Part shown: positions 34,074-42,526 of the stretch, piece after piece
Position numbering within the stretch: the stretch's first letter is position 1
How the letters are laid out: every line of letters starts with the position of its first letter
Source: Eubacterium sp.
GTDB taxonomy: Bacteria; Bacillota; Clostridia; Oscillospirales; Acutalibacteraceae
Direction of reading: 5' to 3'
Length of the DNA: 64,000 nucleotides
NCBI GenBank assembly: GCA_015655975.1
Contig: DVEP01000026.1
Coordinates: 44,277 to 108,276 of the forward strand
Translations under genes and position numbers: made by a program
Notes under the pieces: model-generated
What the model was told of the DNA's origin: nothing
Seen by the model: only the letters and a program-made list of their open reading frames with translations
The model's database searches: none

Positions 34074-36458
34074 ATGGCTTCAAATGATTATGATGACCTT
34101 CTTGAATCTTTTATGAATAATTCTTCAAAAGCGTATGATGAGGACAAAAAAGCTCAGCTTGAAAGAGAAGGATTTGAACATCAAGCAAAATCATCATTGA
34201 ATAAATCGAAAAACCATTCTCGAAATAAAAGAGGCAGGAAGTTAGAGAAGAAGATAAACAGAAAAAATTCAAATTCCGCACCGCCTGAAAAACAGAGCGC
34301 AAAAGCGATAGTCGGCAAAGTTTTGCTCGGCTTTGTCATAGTTTGTGCTTTTGTCGGTATTGTTGTTTTGTCCGTTGCAGGAATTTATGGTTTTACTGTT
34401 GTTCACGGCGACCCTGTTTTTGATTTGAACGAGGAAAAGTATTCTCAAAATCAAACATCTTTCATTTACGGTACGGACAGCAAGGGCGAAACGGTAGAAA
34501 TTACAAGACTGCACGGCGAAGAAAATCGTATCTGGGTAGATATGGAAGATATGAGCCCTTATATGAAAGAGGCGTTTATAGCACTTGAAGATAAACGCTT
34601 TGAGAAACATCACGGCGTCGATTGGTTCAGAACTGTGTCCGCTATTGTTAAGTACAAGGCTACGCAGGGCGGTTCCACTATCACTCAGCAACTTGTAAAA
34701 AACCTTACAGATGAAAATCAGGCAACTTTTGTCCGTAAGTTTAATGAAATTCTTGCAGCGTTAAATCTTGAGAAAAATTACAGCAAGAATGAAATAATAG
34801 AAGCCTATATGAACACCATCTATCTAAGCCACGGTTGTTACGGTGTAAAAACTGCCGCCGAAAAGTATTTCGGTAAAGAAATATCGGAACTCAATGCTGC
34901 CGAATGTGCGTGTCTTGCTTCTATTACACAGTATCCCGACAAATATGACCCGTTAAATCATCCTGAAGAAAATAGAGAAAGACAACTGTTTTGTCTTAAA
35001 AAAATGCTTGAAGAAGGCTTTTTAACTCAGGCAGAGTACGATGAAGCGGTTGCTTATGAAATGGTTTTCACAAACAGTGAAAATTATAAAGGCTCAACCG
35101 TAAAAGAAGAAGAAAAGAAAGATGAAGTCATCAACAGTTACTATACAGACTTTGTTATAGACGAGGTTTTGAGCGACCTCAAAAAGATGGGATATACAGA
35201 AAGAACTGCAAAAAAAATGCTCTACGGCGGCGGTTTGAGAATTTATACCGCTATTGATTTTGATATTCAAAAAGCAGTTGAAAATGTGTATGAAAACTAT
35301 AAAAAAATTCCTGATAAAAAAGCGCAGAGCGCTATGGCTATAATGGGTTATGACGGCAGAGTATATGCGGTAATAGGTGGTACGGGAAAGAAAAAAGCAA
35401 ACCGTGTTTTCAATCGTGCTACTCAAGCTAAGAGACAGCCCGGTTCTACCATAAAACCATTGTCCGTTTACAGTGCAGGTCTTGAAAAAACGCTCAATGA
35501 CAGTTCAGTCGGCATTTATTGGTCAACTATGATTTCCGATTCACCGATTATGAAAATAGATGGTAAGTGGTGGCCGAAGAACGAAAACGGCAGTTACTCG
35601 GGAAATAAAATGACTTTGCAAAAAGGTCTTGCAAACTCTCTCAATACAATCTCTGCTCAAACTCTTAAAATGATTGGCACAGACTATTCTTACAATTTCC
35701 TAAGTGAAAGATACCATTTGTCAACTTTAGACCCGGTTGACGACAACGATTTTGCTCCTTTGGCAACGGGTGCTCTTGATAACGGTGCAACAGTTTTAGA
35801 TATGACTGCGGCTTTTGCAACATTCGGTAACGGAGGCTACTACTACGAACCGTATGCGTACTATAAAATAGAAGACAGTCAGGGAAATGTTATAATTGAG
35901 AAAAAACCCGAAAATACAAAGCAAAGTGCTATATCAGAAGATACAGCTTGGGTAATGAATAAATTGCTTCAAACAGTAATGACTGACGGTACAGGTAGGT
36001 TCTATAAATTGTCGGGTGTTGAATGTTTCGGCAAAACAGGTACGACAACGGCAAGCAAAGACCGTTGGTTTGTAGGCGGTACACCTGACTATGTTGCTGC
36101 TGTATGGTACGGCTACGATAAACCTAAAGAGGTAAGATACAGCCTTTCTCCAAACCCTTGCGGTACACTTTGGAATATGGTATTTAAAGAAATATATTCT
36201 GAAAATGACAACTTGAAAAGCGAATTTGAAGTCGGCGACGGAATAGTTAAAAAAGCGTACTGTACATCAACAGGCAAACTTGCTACCGACAGTTGCCCGA
36301 AAGCGTACGGTTGGTATGACAAAGACAGTATGCCTGCGTACTGTTCCGGCGGACATTCTGCTCCGGCTTCTGAAAGCGACGATGAAGATACTGAAGATAA
36401 CACTTCCGAAGAATCATCGCAGGACGATACTGCAACTTCTTCCGAAAATGAGGAGTAA
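34074..36458 (+). CDS. Class A penicillin-binding protein (PBP1A-like)
   Basis: A 794-residue bifunctional peptidoglycan synthase. A basic cytoplasmic N-terminus and one transmembrane helix (about 80-105) precede a GT51 glycosyltransferase with ALEDKRFEKHHGVDW (catalytic Glu172) and ATQGGSTITQQLVKN. The transpeptidase carries SxxK as STIK (Ser458), SLN in ANSLNTIS and KTGTT. The Ser/Glu/Asp-rich tail ends in low-complexity acidic sequence. It polymerises and cross-links glycan strands outside the membrane. A strong AAGGAGTGAG site precedes ATG, and ruvX follows after 3 bases. Confidence 0.95.
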   Translation: MASNDYDDLLESFMNNSSKAYDEDKKAQLEREGFEHQAKSSLNKSKNHSRNKRGRKLEKKINRKNSNSAPPEKQSAKAIVGKVLLGFVIVCAFVGIVVLSVAGIYGFTVVHGDPVFDLNEEKYSQNQTSFIYGTDSKGETVEITRLHGEENRIWVDMEDMSPYMKEAFIALEDKRFEKHHGVDWFRTVSAIVKYKATQGGSTITQQLVKNLTDENQATFVRKFNEILAALNLEKNYSKNEIIEAYMNTIYLSHGCYGVKTAAEKYFGKEISELNAAECACLASITQYPDKYDPLNHPEENRERQLFCLKKMLEEGFLTQAEYDEAVAYEMVFTNSENYKGSTVKEEEKKDEVINSYYTDFVIDEVLSDLKKMGYTERTAKKMLYGGGLRIYTAIDFDIQKAVENVYENYKKIPDKKAQSAMAIMGYDGRVYAVIGGTGKKKANRVFNRATQAKRQPGSTIKPLSVYSAGLEKTLNDSSVGIYWSTMISDSPIMKIDGKWWPKNENGSYSGNKMTLQKGLANSLNTISAQTLKMIGTDYSYNFLSERYHLSTLDPVDDNDFAPLATGALDNGATVLDMTAAFATFGNGGYYYEPYAYYKIEDSQGNVIIEKKPENTKQSAISEDTAWVMNKLLQTVMTDGTGRFYKLSGVECFGKTGTTTASKDRWFVGGTPDYVAAVWYGYDKPKEVRYSLSPNPCGTLWNMVFKEIYSENDNLKSEFEVGDGIVKKAYCTSTGKLATDSCPKAYGWYDKDSMPAYCSGGHSAPASESDDEDTEDNTSEESSQDDTATSSENEE

Positions 36459-36461
36459 TCA

Positions 36462-36881
36462 ATGGTAATTCTTGCAGTTGACTACGGCGACACCAGAACA
36501 GGCATTGCCGTTTGTGATAAAAATGAAATTCTTGCAAGTCCTGTCTGTACTTTGAAAGAAAAAGACAGACAGGCATTGGCAAATAAAATTGTTGAGGTTT
36601 ACAATGAGAAAAAAGCGCAGATGATTGTTGTCGGACTTCCGAGAAATATGGATGGTACTTACGGCTATCGCTGTGATGAATGCAAAGCACTTGCTGATGA
36701 AATTAAGTCAATTCAAAATATAGATATTCAATTTGAAGACGAAAGATTGACAACTGTTATGGCGCACAATTTTCTTAACACGACGGATACGCGCGGTAAA
36801 AAGCGAAAGGCTGTTGTAGATACGGTATCTGCCGTTTTGATTTTAGAAAGTTATATCAACAAAAGAAATAACAGTCGTTAA
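36462..36881 (+). CDS. ruvX: Putative pre-16S rRNA nuclease YqgF/RuvX
   Basis: A 139-residue RNase-H-fold protein of the YqgF family, implicated in 16S rRNA 5' processing. ILAVDYGDTRTGIAVCD carries the first catalytic Asp, VVGLPRNMDGTYGYRCDECKALADEI is the family block, and FEDERLTTVMA and the final VDTVSAVLILESYI provide the remaining acidic residues. It lies 3 bases after the PBP gene. Its last codons are inside the terminator stem. Confidence 0.92.
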   Translation: MVILAVDYGDTRTGIAVCDKNEILASPVCTLKEKDRQALANKIVEVYNEKKAQMIVVGLPRNMDGTYGYRCDECKALADEIKSIQNIDIQFEDERLTTVMAHNFLNTTDTRGKKRKAVVDTVSAVLILESYINKRNNSR

Positions 36882-36897
36882 TTCGACTGTTATTTTT
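36870..36897 (+). terminator. Terminator overlapping the ruvX stop codon
   Basis: AACAGTCG (36870-36877) and CGACTGTT (36884-36891) form the stem. The ruvX stop TAA lies in the loop, and ATTTTTA follows. Confidence 0.82.
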
Positions 36898-36927
36898 ATG
36901 TTTCATCAACCGTATTATTTAACGGTG

Positions 36928-37497
36928 ATGATATTGATTTTTAAAGTAAAAAACTGTGTAGTAAAAGTTTCATACCTTTTTGTTCTGACGCTTTCTTTTT
37001 CGGCTTTGGAAAAGACGAAAACTTTGTTTTTGTTTTTAGTTTTTTCTTTTCTGCACGAAATGTGTCATATACTGTGTTTGTTTGTTTTCGACAATTCACC
37101 TCAGAAAATCAATATTTCATTTTTCGGCGCGGGAATTGTTACATACAGAGAAATGAGTTTTGCAAAGGAAGTTGTTTTTCTTCTTTCAGGTGTTGTTTTT
37201 AACTATTTAATGTGTTTTGTGTTTCAAAGCAACAAAACTGTTTTTGAAGTAAATTTAATTTTGGGGTTTGTGAATTCGTTGCCTGTTTTTCCGCTTGACG
37301 GAGGCAGAGCGCTGAAGTGTATGATTGAACACTTTTTTGACTTTGAAGTCGGCAGAAATGTTTTTAGAACAATCAGCGTTTTTACACTTGTGCTTTTAAT
37401 TGTGTTTTCGCTTTATGTTTTTTCAGTCAGCAAAAATATGTCTCTCATATTTATTTGTCTTTATTTGCTGTGTTATTTGTTTAATAATTCTTACTGA
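36928..37497 (+). CDS. M50 site-2 protease, SpoIVFB-like
   Basis: About 189 residues, four to five membrane helices. The zinc motif HEMCH lies in a hydrophobic segment (FSFLHEMCHILCLF), and the second ligand motif LPVFPLDGGRAL is intact. SpoIVFB-type enzymes cleave membrane-embedded substrates, e.g. pro-sigma-K in spore formation; no CBS domain is present. The start is uncertain: ATG 36898 sits directly after the ruvX terminator, while ATG 36928 gives MILIFKVKN, a more typical N-terminus. Members of this family recur just before the radical SAM/DUF2344 pair in Clostridia, as here. The sporulation role is inference, supported by spoIIR in the same window. Confidence 0.82.
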   Translation: MILIFKVKNCVVKVSYLFVLTLSFSALEKTKTLFLFLVFSFLHEMCHILCLFVFDNSPQKINISFFGAGIVTYREMSFAKEVVFLLSGVVFNYLMCFVFQSNKTVFEVNLILGFVNSLPVFPLDGGRALKCMIEHFFDFEVGRNVFRTISVFTLVLLIVFSLYVFSVSKNMSLIFICLYLLCYLFNNSY

Positions 37498-37514
37498 TTA
37501 CCGAGGTAATAACT

Positions 37515-39359
37515 ATGTTAAAAAAAGAAGTAGAAAAAATTTTGCAATATGTTCAAAAACCTGCAAGATATGCAGGCGGTGAACTTAACAGTGTTGTTAA
37601 AAATAAGAAAGATATAGATATTCGATTTGCATTTTGTTTTCCTGATTTGTACGAAATAGGTATGAGCCATTTGGGTATGAAGATTTTGTATTCGCTCATA
37701 AATTCTCTTGACTATGCGTGGTGCGAAAGAGTTTTTGCACCTGACAGCGATATGGAAGATTTGATGCGAAAGAATAATATCGGTTTGTACGGACTTGAGA
37801 GCGGCGACTATATTGCAGATTTTGATATAATCGGTTTTACGCTTATGTATGAAATGGCGTATACAAATGTTTTAAATATGCTCGATATGTGCGGTATTCC
37901 GCTTCGCTCGTGCGACAGAACGGAACTTACTCCGATAGTTTGTGTCGGAGGCGCTTGTACCTGCAATACCGAACCTATTGCAGACTTTGTGGATATAGCG
38001 TTTTTGGGAGACGGAGAAGAGTCTGTACCCGAAGTTTGCGAACTTTTAAGAGAGTGCAAAAAAGAGGGCGTTTCAAAACTTGAGTTTTTGAAAAGAGCGT
38101 CTCAAATTACGGGCGTCTATGTGCCGTCTTTCTATGAGTTTTCATATAATGATGACGGAACAATTAAGGATAAAAAGGTTTTAAACAACGCTCCCGAAAC
38201 GATAAAAAAATCTATTGTTAAAGATATGAACAGTTGTTTTTATCCCGACAATTTTGTTGTGCCGTATATTGACATTGTTCACGATAGAGCAGTGGAAGAA
38301 ATATTCAGAGGTTGTATTCGCGGATGCAGATTTTGTCAGGCTTGTTTCCTTTACAGACCTATTCGTGAAAAAAGTGTAGAAACAATCAATGAGCAGTCAA
38401 AAAAACTGATAGAGTCAACAGGCTACGATGAACTGTCTTTGTGCTCTTTAAGTACAAGCGACCATTCTCGTGTAAATGAAATGTTGTCTTCGCTTATTGA
38501 TTGGACAATAGATAAAAAAATCAATTTGTCTTTACCGTCTTTAAGAGTAGATAATTTTTCCGATGAATTAGTGGAAAAACTCAACAAAGTTCGCCGTGCA
38601 GGTTTGACATTTGCAGCTGAGGCGGGAACCCAAAGGCTGAGAGATGTTATAAATAAAAATATTACCGAAGATGAAATTTTAAACACTTGCGCAAAAGCAT
38701 TTAATAACGGTTGGACAAGCGTAAAACTTTACTTTATGATGGGCTTGCCGACAGAAACAATGGAAGATATTGAAGGTATAGCGGTTTTGGCGCAAAAGGT
38801 AGTAGGGGAGTTTCATAAAGCAGAAAACAGAAAGAAAAATGCAGGCGTAACAGTTTCTGTCTCCTGTGCTTCTTTCATCCCTAAGCCGTTTACTCCGTTT
38901 CAATGGGAGCCTGAAGACAGTATGGAAAGTCTTGAAGAAAAACAAAAGCATTTGCTTGAGTTCTGTAATTCCAAAAAGGTGAAAATCAGTTTTCATCAAA
39001 CTCCTACAAGTTTGCTTGAGGGTGTGCTTGCAAGAGGCGACAGAAAACTTTGCAATGTAATAGAAGACGCGTTCAGGCATGGTTGTAAATTTGACTCTTG
39101 GGACGACAAATTCAGGTTCGACTTGTGGATGCAGGCTTTTGAAAAAAATGGGGTTGACCCGAATTTCTATACAAAAAGAAAAAGAGATTTTTCAGAAATA
39201 TTGCCTTGGGACCATCTTGATTACGGCGTTTCAAGAAAATTTTTGGAAAGGGAAAATGTTAAGGCTCATTTGGCTCAAACAACTCCGCATTGCAGAATTC
39301 AGTGTGCAGGCTGCGGTGCAAATAAATTAAACGGAGGTAATTGCGATGCAAGACAATGA
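37515..39359 (+). CDS. B12-binding-type radical SAM protein (TIGR03960 family)
   Basis: A 614-residue radical SAM enzyme with the Fe-S motif Cys267-x3-Cys271-x2-Cys274 in FRGCIRGCRFCQACF. The N-terminal part (FCFPDLYEIGMSHLGMKILYSLIN) resembles a cobalamin-binding-like fold. Other blocks are PIVCVGGACTCNTEPIADFVDIAFLGDGEE, FAAEAGTQRLRDVINKNITEDEI, YFMMGLPTETMEDI and the C-terminal HCRIQCAGCGANK. The reaction of this family is not established to my knowledge. It precedes and overlaps the DUF2344 gene by 14 bases, its usual partner. CCGAGGTAAT supplies the ribosome site. Confidence 0.88.
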   Translation: MLKKEVEKILQYVQKPARYAGGELNSVVKNKKDIDIRFAFCFPDLYEIGMSHLGMKILYSLINSLDYAWCERVFAPDSDMEDLMRKNNIGLYGLESGDYIADFDIIGFTLMYEMAYTNVLNMLDMCGIPLRSCDRTELTPIVCVGGACTCNTEPIADFVDIAFLGDGEESVPEVCELLRECKKEGVSKLEFLKRASQITGVYVPSFYEFSYNDDGTIKDKKVLNNAPETIKKSIVKDMNSCFYPDNFVVPYIDIVHDRAVEEIFRGCIRGCRFCQACFLYRPIREKSVETINEQSKKLIESTGYDELSLCSLSTSDHSRVNEMLSSLIDWTIDKKINLSLPSLRVDNFSDELVEKLNKVRRAGLTFAAEAGTQRLRDVINKNITEDEILNTCAKAFNNGWTSVKLYFMMGLPTETMEDIEGIAVLAQKVVGEFHKAENRKKNAGVTVSVSCASFIPKPFTPFQWEPEDSMESLEEKQKHLLEFCNSKKVKISFHQTPTSLLEGVLARGDRKLCNVIEDAFRHGCKFDSWDDKFRFDLWMQAFEKNGVDPNFYTKRKRDFSEILPWDHLDYGVSRKFLERENVKAHLAQTTPHCRIQCAGCGANKLNGGNCDARQ

Positions 39360-40026
39360 GTTTTATACCGTCAGACTGAGGTTTTCTAAAACTGCAAGTG
39401 CAAAGTACATTTCTCATTTAGATGTAAACAGAGTGATGTCAAGAGCAATCAAGAGGGCAAATTTGCCTGTCTGGTACACACAGGGATATAACCCGAGAGT
39501 GTATATGAGTTTTTCACTGCCTTTGCCTTTAGGTGTCGAGAGTGAATGTGAGTCTGTTGATTTGAGGCTTGTCAGCGAGATTGACTTTGCCGAAATCATT
39601 GAAAAAATGAATGCTGTTCTCCCGAGAGACATCAGAATTTTAGATGTTTATAAAGTGTTCAGTGATTTGAAAGAAATATCTTATTCCGCCTATATTTTCG
39701 ATATAGATTTTGAAAATGCCGAAGAAGCTGAAATGAAAATTAAAAATATTCTGGAAAGTGAAGAAATACTTGCAGAAAAAAAGGGTAAAAGTGGAAGAAA
39801 AAAAGTTACGAAAGAAGTAAATATTAAAGAGTTTATAAAAGAATACACTGTTGAAAGAAAAGACAAAACAGTTGTGATAAAAACCGTTTTGTCCGCAGGT
39901 GTTCAAAAAAATCTCAGTCCCGTACTGTTCTTTGATACAATCATCAGACTTATGAATACCGACTATGAATGGAAATCTATAAGAAGAGTGAATTTATTAA
40001 AAAGTGATATGACAGAGTATATTTAA
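39346..40026 (+). CDS. DUF2344 protein (radical SAM-linked, TIGR03936)
   Basis: A 226-residue protein of the family always found next to, or fused with, the TIGR03960 radical SAM enzyme. RLRFSKTASAKYISHLDVNRVMSRAIKRANLPVWYTQGYNPRVYMSFSLPLPLGVESECESVDLRL is diagnostic. It ends with the C-terminal Trp/Arg motif WKSIRRVNL. Function unknown; an RNA-modifying or RNase G-linked role has been suggested by context in other genomes, but the usual rng-rplU genes do not follow here; rplS does. Confidence 0.9.
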   Translation: MQDNEFYTVRLRFSKTASAKYISHLDVNRVMSRAIKRANLPVWYTQGYNPRVYMSFSLPLPLGVESECESVDLRLVSEIDFAEIIEKMNAVLPRDIRILDVYKVFSDLKEISYSAYIFDIDFENAEEAEMKIKNILESEEILAEKKGKSGRKKVTKEVNIKEFIKEYTVERKDKTVVIKTVLSAGVQKNLSPVLFFDTIIRLMNTDYEWKSIRRVNLLKSDMTEYI

Positions 40027-40034
40027 AAAAATAC

Positions 40035-40063
40035 TTGATTTTTGAATGACTTTGTGTTATCAT
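40035..40063 (+). promoter_or_regulatory. rplS promoter
   Basis: TTGATT (40035-40040) and TATCAT (40058-40063) at 17 bp spacing, giving transcription from about 40070 and a 115-base leader. Confidence 0.65.
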
Positions 40064-40069
40064 ATATCA

Positions 40070-40184
40070 GCATTTAGAACCGTTGTAACTTCTGCAACGA
40101 GAAATGCAGAGCGTTTATGCATTCGGGATGGTCCTCTTTCATTGTATTGATACGAACATCTTTAAAATTCAAGGAGGAAAAAAT
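40070..40184 (+). ncRNA. Structured 5' leader of rplS (candidate L19 autoregulatory leader)
   Basis: The leader between promoter and start folds as hairpin 1, CGTTG (40081-40085) with CAACG (40095-40099), and hairpin 2, AATGCA (40103-40108) with TGCATT (40118-40123). A possible closing pair is GATG (40127-40130) with CATC (40157-40160). AAGGAGGA precedes the ATG. Firmicutes rplS genes are known to carry an L19-leader motif that binds the protein for feedback control. Whether this matches that consensus needs a covariance search. Confidence 0.5.
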
Positions 40185-40526
40185 ATGGACGCAATTAAAG
40201 CAATCGTAGGCGAGCAAATCAAAGCAGAGCCACCGGTAGTAAAAGTAGGAAGCACAGTAAGAGTACATGTAAACATTCGTGAAGGTGCAAGAGAGAGAAT
40301 TCAGATTTTCGAAGGTACTGTTATCGCTAAAAACGGCAGCGGTATTTCAGAAACATTTACTGTTCGTCGTATGTCATACGGCGTTGGTATCGAAAGAGTT
40401 TTCCCAATTCATTCACCAAATGTTGTTAAAGTTGAACTTGTTCGTACAGGTAAAGTTCGCAGAAGCAAACTCTATTACCTTCGTGACCGTGTTGGTAAAG
40501 CAGCAAAAGTTAAAGAAAATTTATAA
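40185..40526 (+). CDS. rplS: 50S ribosomal protein L19
   Basis: A 113-residue L19 located at the 30S-50S interface. VKVGSTVRVHVNIREGARERIQIFEGTVIAKNGSGISETFTVRRMSYGVGIERVFPIHSP and KVRRSKLYYLRDRVGKAAKVKE are textbook. The start is ATG 40185, with AAGGAGGA 6-7 bases upstream; upstream in-frame starts run through the leader. Codon choice is noticeably biased, as expected for a highly expressed gene. Confidence 0.97.
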   Translation: MDAIKAIVGEQIKAEPPVVKVGSTVRVHVNIREGARERIQIFEGTVIAKNGSGISETFTVRRMSYGVGIERVFPIHSPNVVKVELVRTGKVRRSKLYYLRDRVGKAAKVKENL

Positions 40527-40539
40527 TTTTCAATTCGGG

Positions 40540-40565
40540 GGCACATTTTATAATGTGCCTTTTGC
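40540..40565 (+). terminator. rplS terminator
   Basis: GGCACATT (40540-40547) pairs with AATGTGCC (40552-40559), followed by TTTTGC. Confidence 0.8.
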
Positions 40566-40676
40566 TTTTATATTCACTAATAGTTAAGATTTGCTGAGAA
40601 CGAAAGAGTGAAAATATATTGCAAGAGAACTTTAGGTAAACTGTATCGACTCACATCACCTTAAAGGAGGTTTAAA

Positions 40677-41540
40677 ATGAGCGATTTTCAAAAACAGACA
40701 GTTCAGTGGTTTCCGGGACATATGGCAAAAACAAGGAGGCTTATTAAAGAAAGTCTCACCCTTGTTGACGGTGTTGTAGAAGTAGTTGACGCAAGAATAC
40801 CGTATTCAAGCAGAAACCCTGAAATTGACGATTTGATAAAGAATAAGCCGCGAATTATGCTTTTAAATAAATGCGATTTAGCAGATGAAAACGCGACATC
40901 GCTTTGGATGGAGTATTATAAAAATAAGGGCTTTTATGTAATTCCCGTAGATTGTAAAAGCGGAAAAGGTTTAAACAAATTTCAAACCGTTGTAAAGTCG
41001 GCTTTGAAAAAAGTTATAGACAAAAACAACGAAAAAGGTATGATAGGAAAGCCGTTGAGACTTATGGTGGTAGGTATTCCGAACTGCGGTAAGTCATCTT
41101 TCATTAACAGAATGGCAGGAAAAAACAGAGCACAGGTAGCAGACAAAGCGGGCGTAACCAGACACAATCAATGGTTCTCTGTCGGCAACGGTATAGAATT
41201 GCTCGATACACCGGGTGTTTTGTGGCCTAAGTTTGACGATGAAAGCGTCGGCAACAAACTTGCTTTTACAGGCGCGGTAAAAGATGAAATCACAGACATT
41301 GAAACGCTTTCGTGCAGACTTCTTGAAACGCTGAACAAGACTGCGCCGAAAGCTGTTGAAAACAGATATAAAGTAACCGACTACGCAGACCTCGAGGGTT
41401 GGCAGATTCTTGAACTTATAGGCAAAAAAAGAGGTTTTATAATGCGCGGCGGCGAAATTGACTATGAAAGATGCGCAGTTATTTTATTTGATGAATTCAG
41501 AGGAGGAAAACTCGGGAGAATAACTCTTGAGTTGCCGTAA
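40677..41540 (+). CDS. ylqF: Ribosome biogenesis GTPase YlqF/RbgA
   Basis: A 287-residue circularly permuted GTPase needed for late 50S assembly. The G4 motif LLNKCDL comes before the P-loop GIPNCGKSSFINRMAG, then the G2-like Thr in AGVTRHNQW and the G3 DTPGV, in the order typical of the family. N-terminal QWFPGHMAKTRRLIKE and PYSSRNPEID are signature blocks. AAAGGAGGT lies upstream. It is followed after 2 bases by rnhB, a conserved Firmicutes arrangement. Confidence 0.96.
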   Translation: MSDFQKQTVQWFPGHMAKTRRLIKESLTLVDGVVEVVDARIPYSSRNPEIDDLIKNKPRIMLLNKCDLADENATSLWMEYYKNKGFYVIPVDCKSGKGLNKFQTVVKSALKKVIDKNNEKGMIGKPLRLMVVGIPNCGKSSFINRMAGKNRAQVADKAGVTRHNQWFSVGNGIELLDTPGVLWPKFDDESVGNKLAFTGAVKDEITDIETLSCRLLETLNKTAPKAVENRYKVTDYADLEGWQILELIGKKRGFIMRGGEIDYERCAVILFDEFRGGKLGRITLELP

Positions 41541-41542
41541 GT

Positions 41543-42145
41543 ATGGATTGGTTGTTGCACGAAAAACAGGCATTTGATGACGGCTTTAAGGTTGTTTGCG
41601 GAATTGATGAGGCAGGCAGAGGACCGCTTGCAGGCGATGTTTATGCCGCCGCAGTCGTATTACCGCCCGATACTGTAATTGACGGTTTGAACGATTCTAA
41701 AAAACTGTCTAAAAAGAAAAGAGAGCAACTGTTCGATATTGTAACGGATGTTGCCGTTTCTTATTCCGTCGGAATTGCTACTGTTGAAGAAATTGACGAG
41801 ATGAATATTTTGCAAGCCACATTTTTGGCAATGAGAAGGGCTGTTGAAAATTTGAGCGTTACTCCTGACTGTGCGCTTATTGACGGCAATCAAAAACCTC
41901 ATTTGTCAATTGAAGAAAGAACAATAATAAAGGGCGATGCCTGTTGCGAATCTATAGCCGCCGCTTCAATTATTGCAAAAGTTTCAAGAGACAGATATAT
42001 GAAAAAAATCGCAGAGGAATACCCTCAATATATGTTTGAAAAACATAAAGGATACGGTACCAAACTTCACTACGAGATGATTGAAAAACACGGTATTTCT
42101 CCCGTGCACAGAAAAACATTTTTAAAGAAGATTTTAAACAAATGA
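41543..42145 (+). CDS. rnhB: Ribonuclease HII
   Basis: A 200-residue RNase HII that removes single ribonucleotides and RNA-DNA hybrids. Catalytic acids are in CGIDEAGRGPLAGDVYAAAV (Asp-Glu), LIDGNQ and AAASIIAKVSRDRYM, with FEKHKGYGTKLHYEMI near the end. It overlaps yraN by four bases (ATGA). The second RNase H type, rnhA, is at 19991-20425. Confidence 0.95.
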   Translation: MDWLLHEKQAFDDGFKVVCGIDEAGRGPLAGDVYAAAVVLPPDTVIDGLNDSKKLSKKKREQLFDIVTDVAVSYSVGIATVEEIDEMNILQATFLAMRRAVENLSVTPDCALIDGNQKPHLSIEERTIIKGDACCESIAAASIIAKVSRDRYMKKIAEEYPQYMFEKHKGYGTKLHYEMIEKHGISPVHRKTFLKKILNK

Positions 42146-42495
42146 ATAAAACAGGTATATTGGGCGAAATGCAGGCGGTTAAATATCTGCGTAAAAAGAA
42201 ATACAAAGTCATAGAAACGAATTATCGTACAAGGTTCGGCGAAATTGACATCATTTGCGAATATAAGAATTTTATAGTTTTTGCAGAAGTAAAAACGCGC
42301 TCGGAAAATTCAATAGCGCGACCTATGGAGTTCGTTGACGGAAAAAAGCAAAAAAATATAATAAACACGGCTTCAATATATTTGGCGTCGAATGAAACAG
42401 ATTTACAGCCGAGGTTCGATGTGATAGAAGTTTTTTTGGAAAAAGGCAAAATTAAATCTGTTAAACATCTTGAAAATGCGTTTGATATGTACTAA
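42142..42495 (+). CDS. yraN: UPF0102 protein YraN
   Basis: A 117-residue nuclease-like protein of the YraN family (PD-(D/E)xK fold). GILGEMQAVKYLRKKKYKVIETNYRTRFGEIDIICEYKNFIVFAEVKTRS shows the conserved GEID...EVK active-site pattern. Its biological role is unsettled. The neighbour of rnhB in many genomes; translationally coupled to it here. Confidence 0.92.
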   Translation: MNKTGILGEMQAVKYLRKKKYKVIETNYRTRFGEIDIICEYKNFIVFAEVKTRSENSIARPMEFVDGKKQKNIINTASIYLASNETDLQPRFDVIEVFLEKGKIKSVKHLENAFDMY

Positions 42496-42526
42496 AATAA
42501 ACATATCTTTAATTAGGAGGATATCC

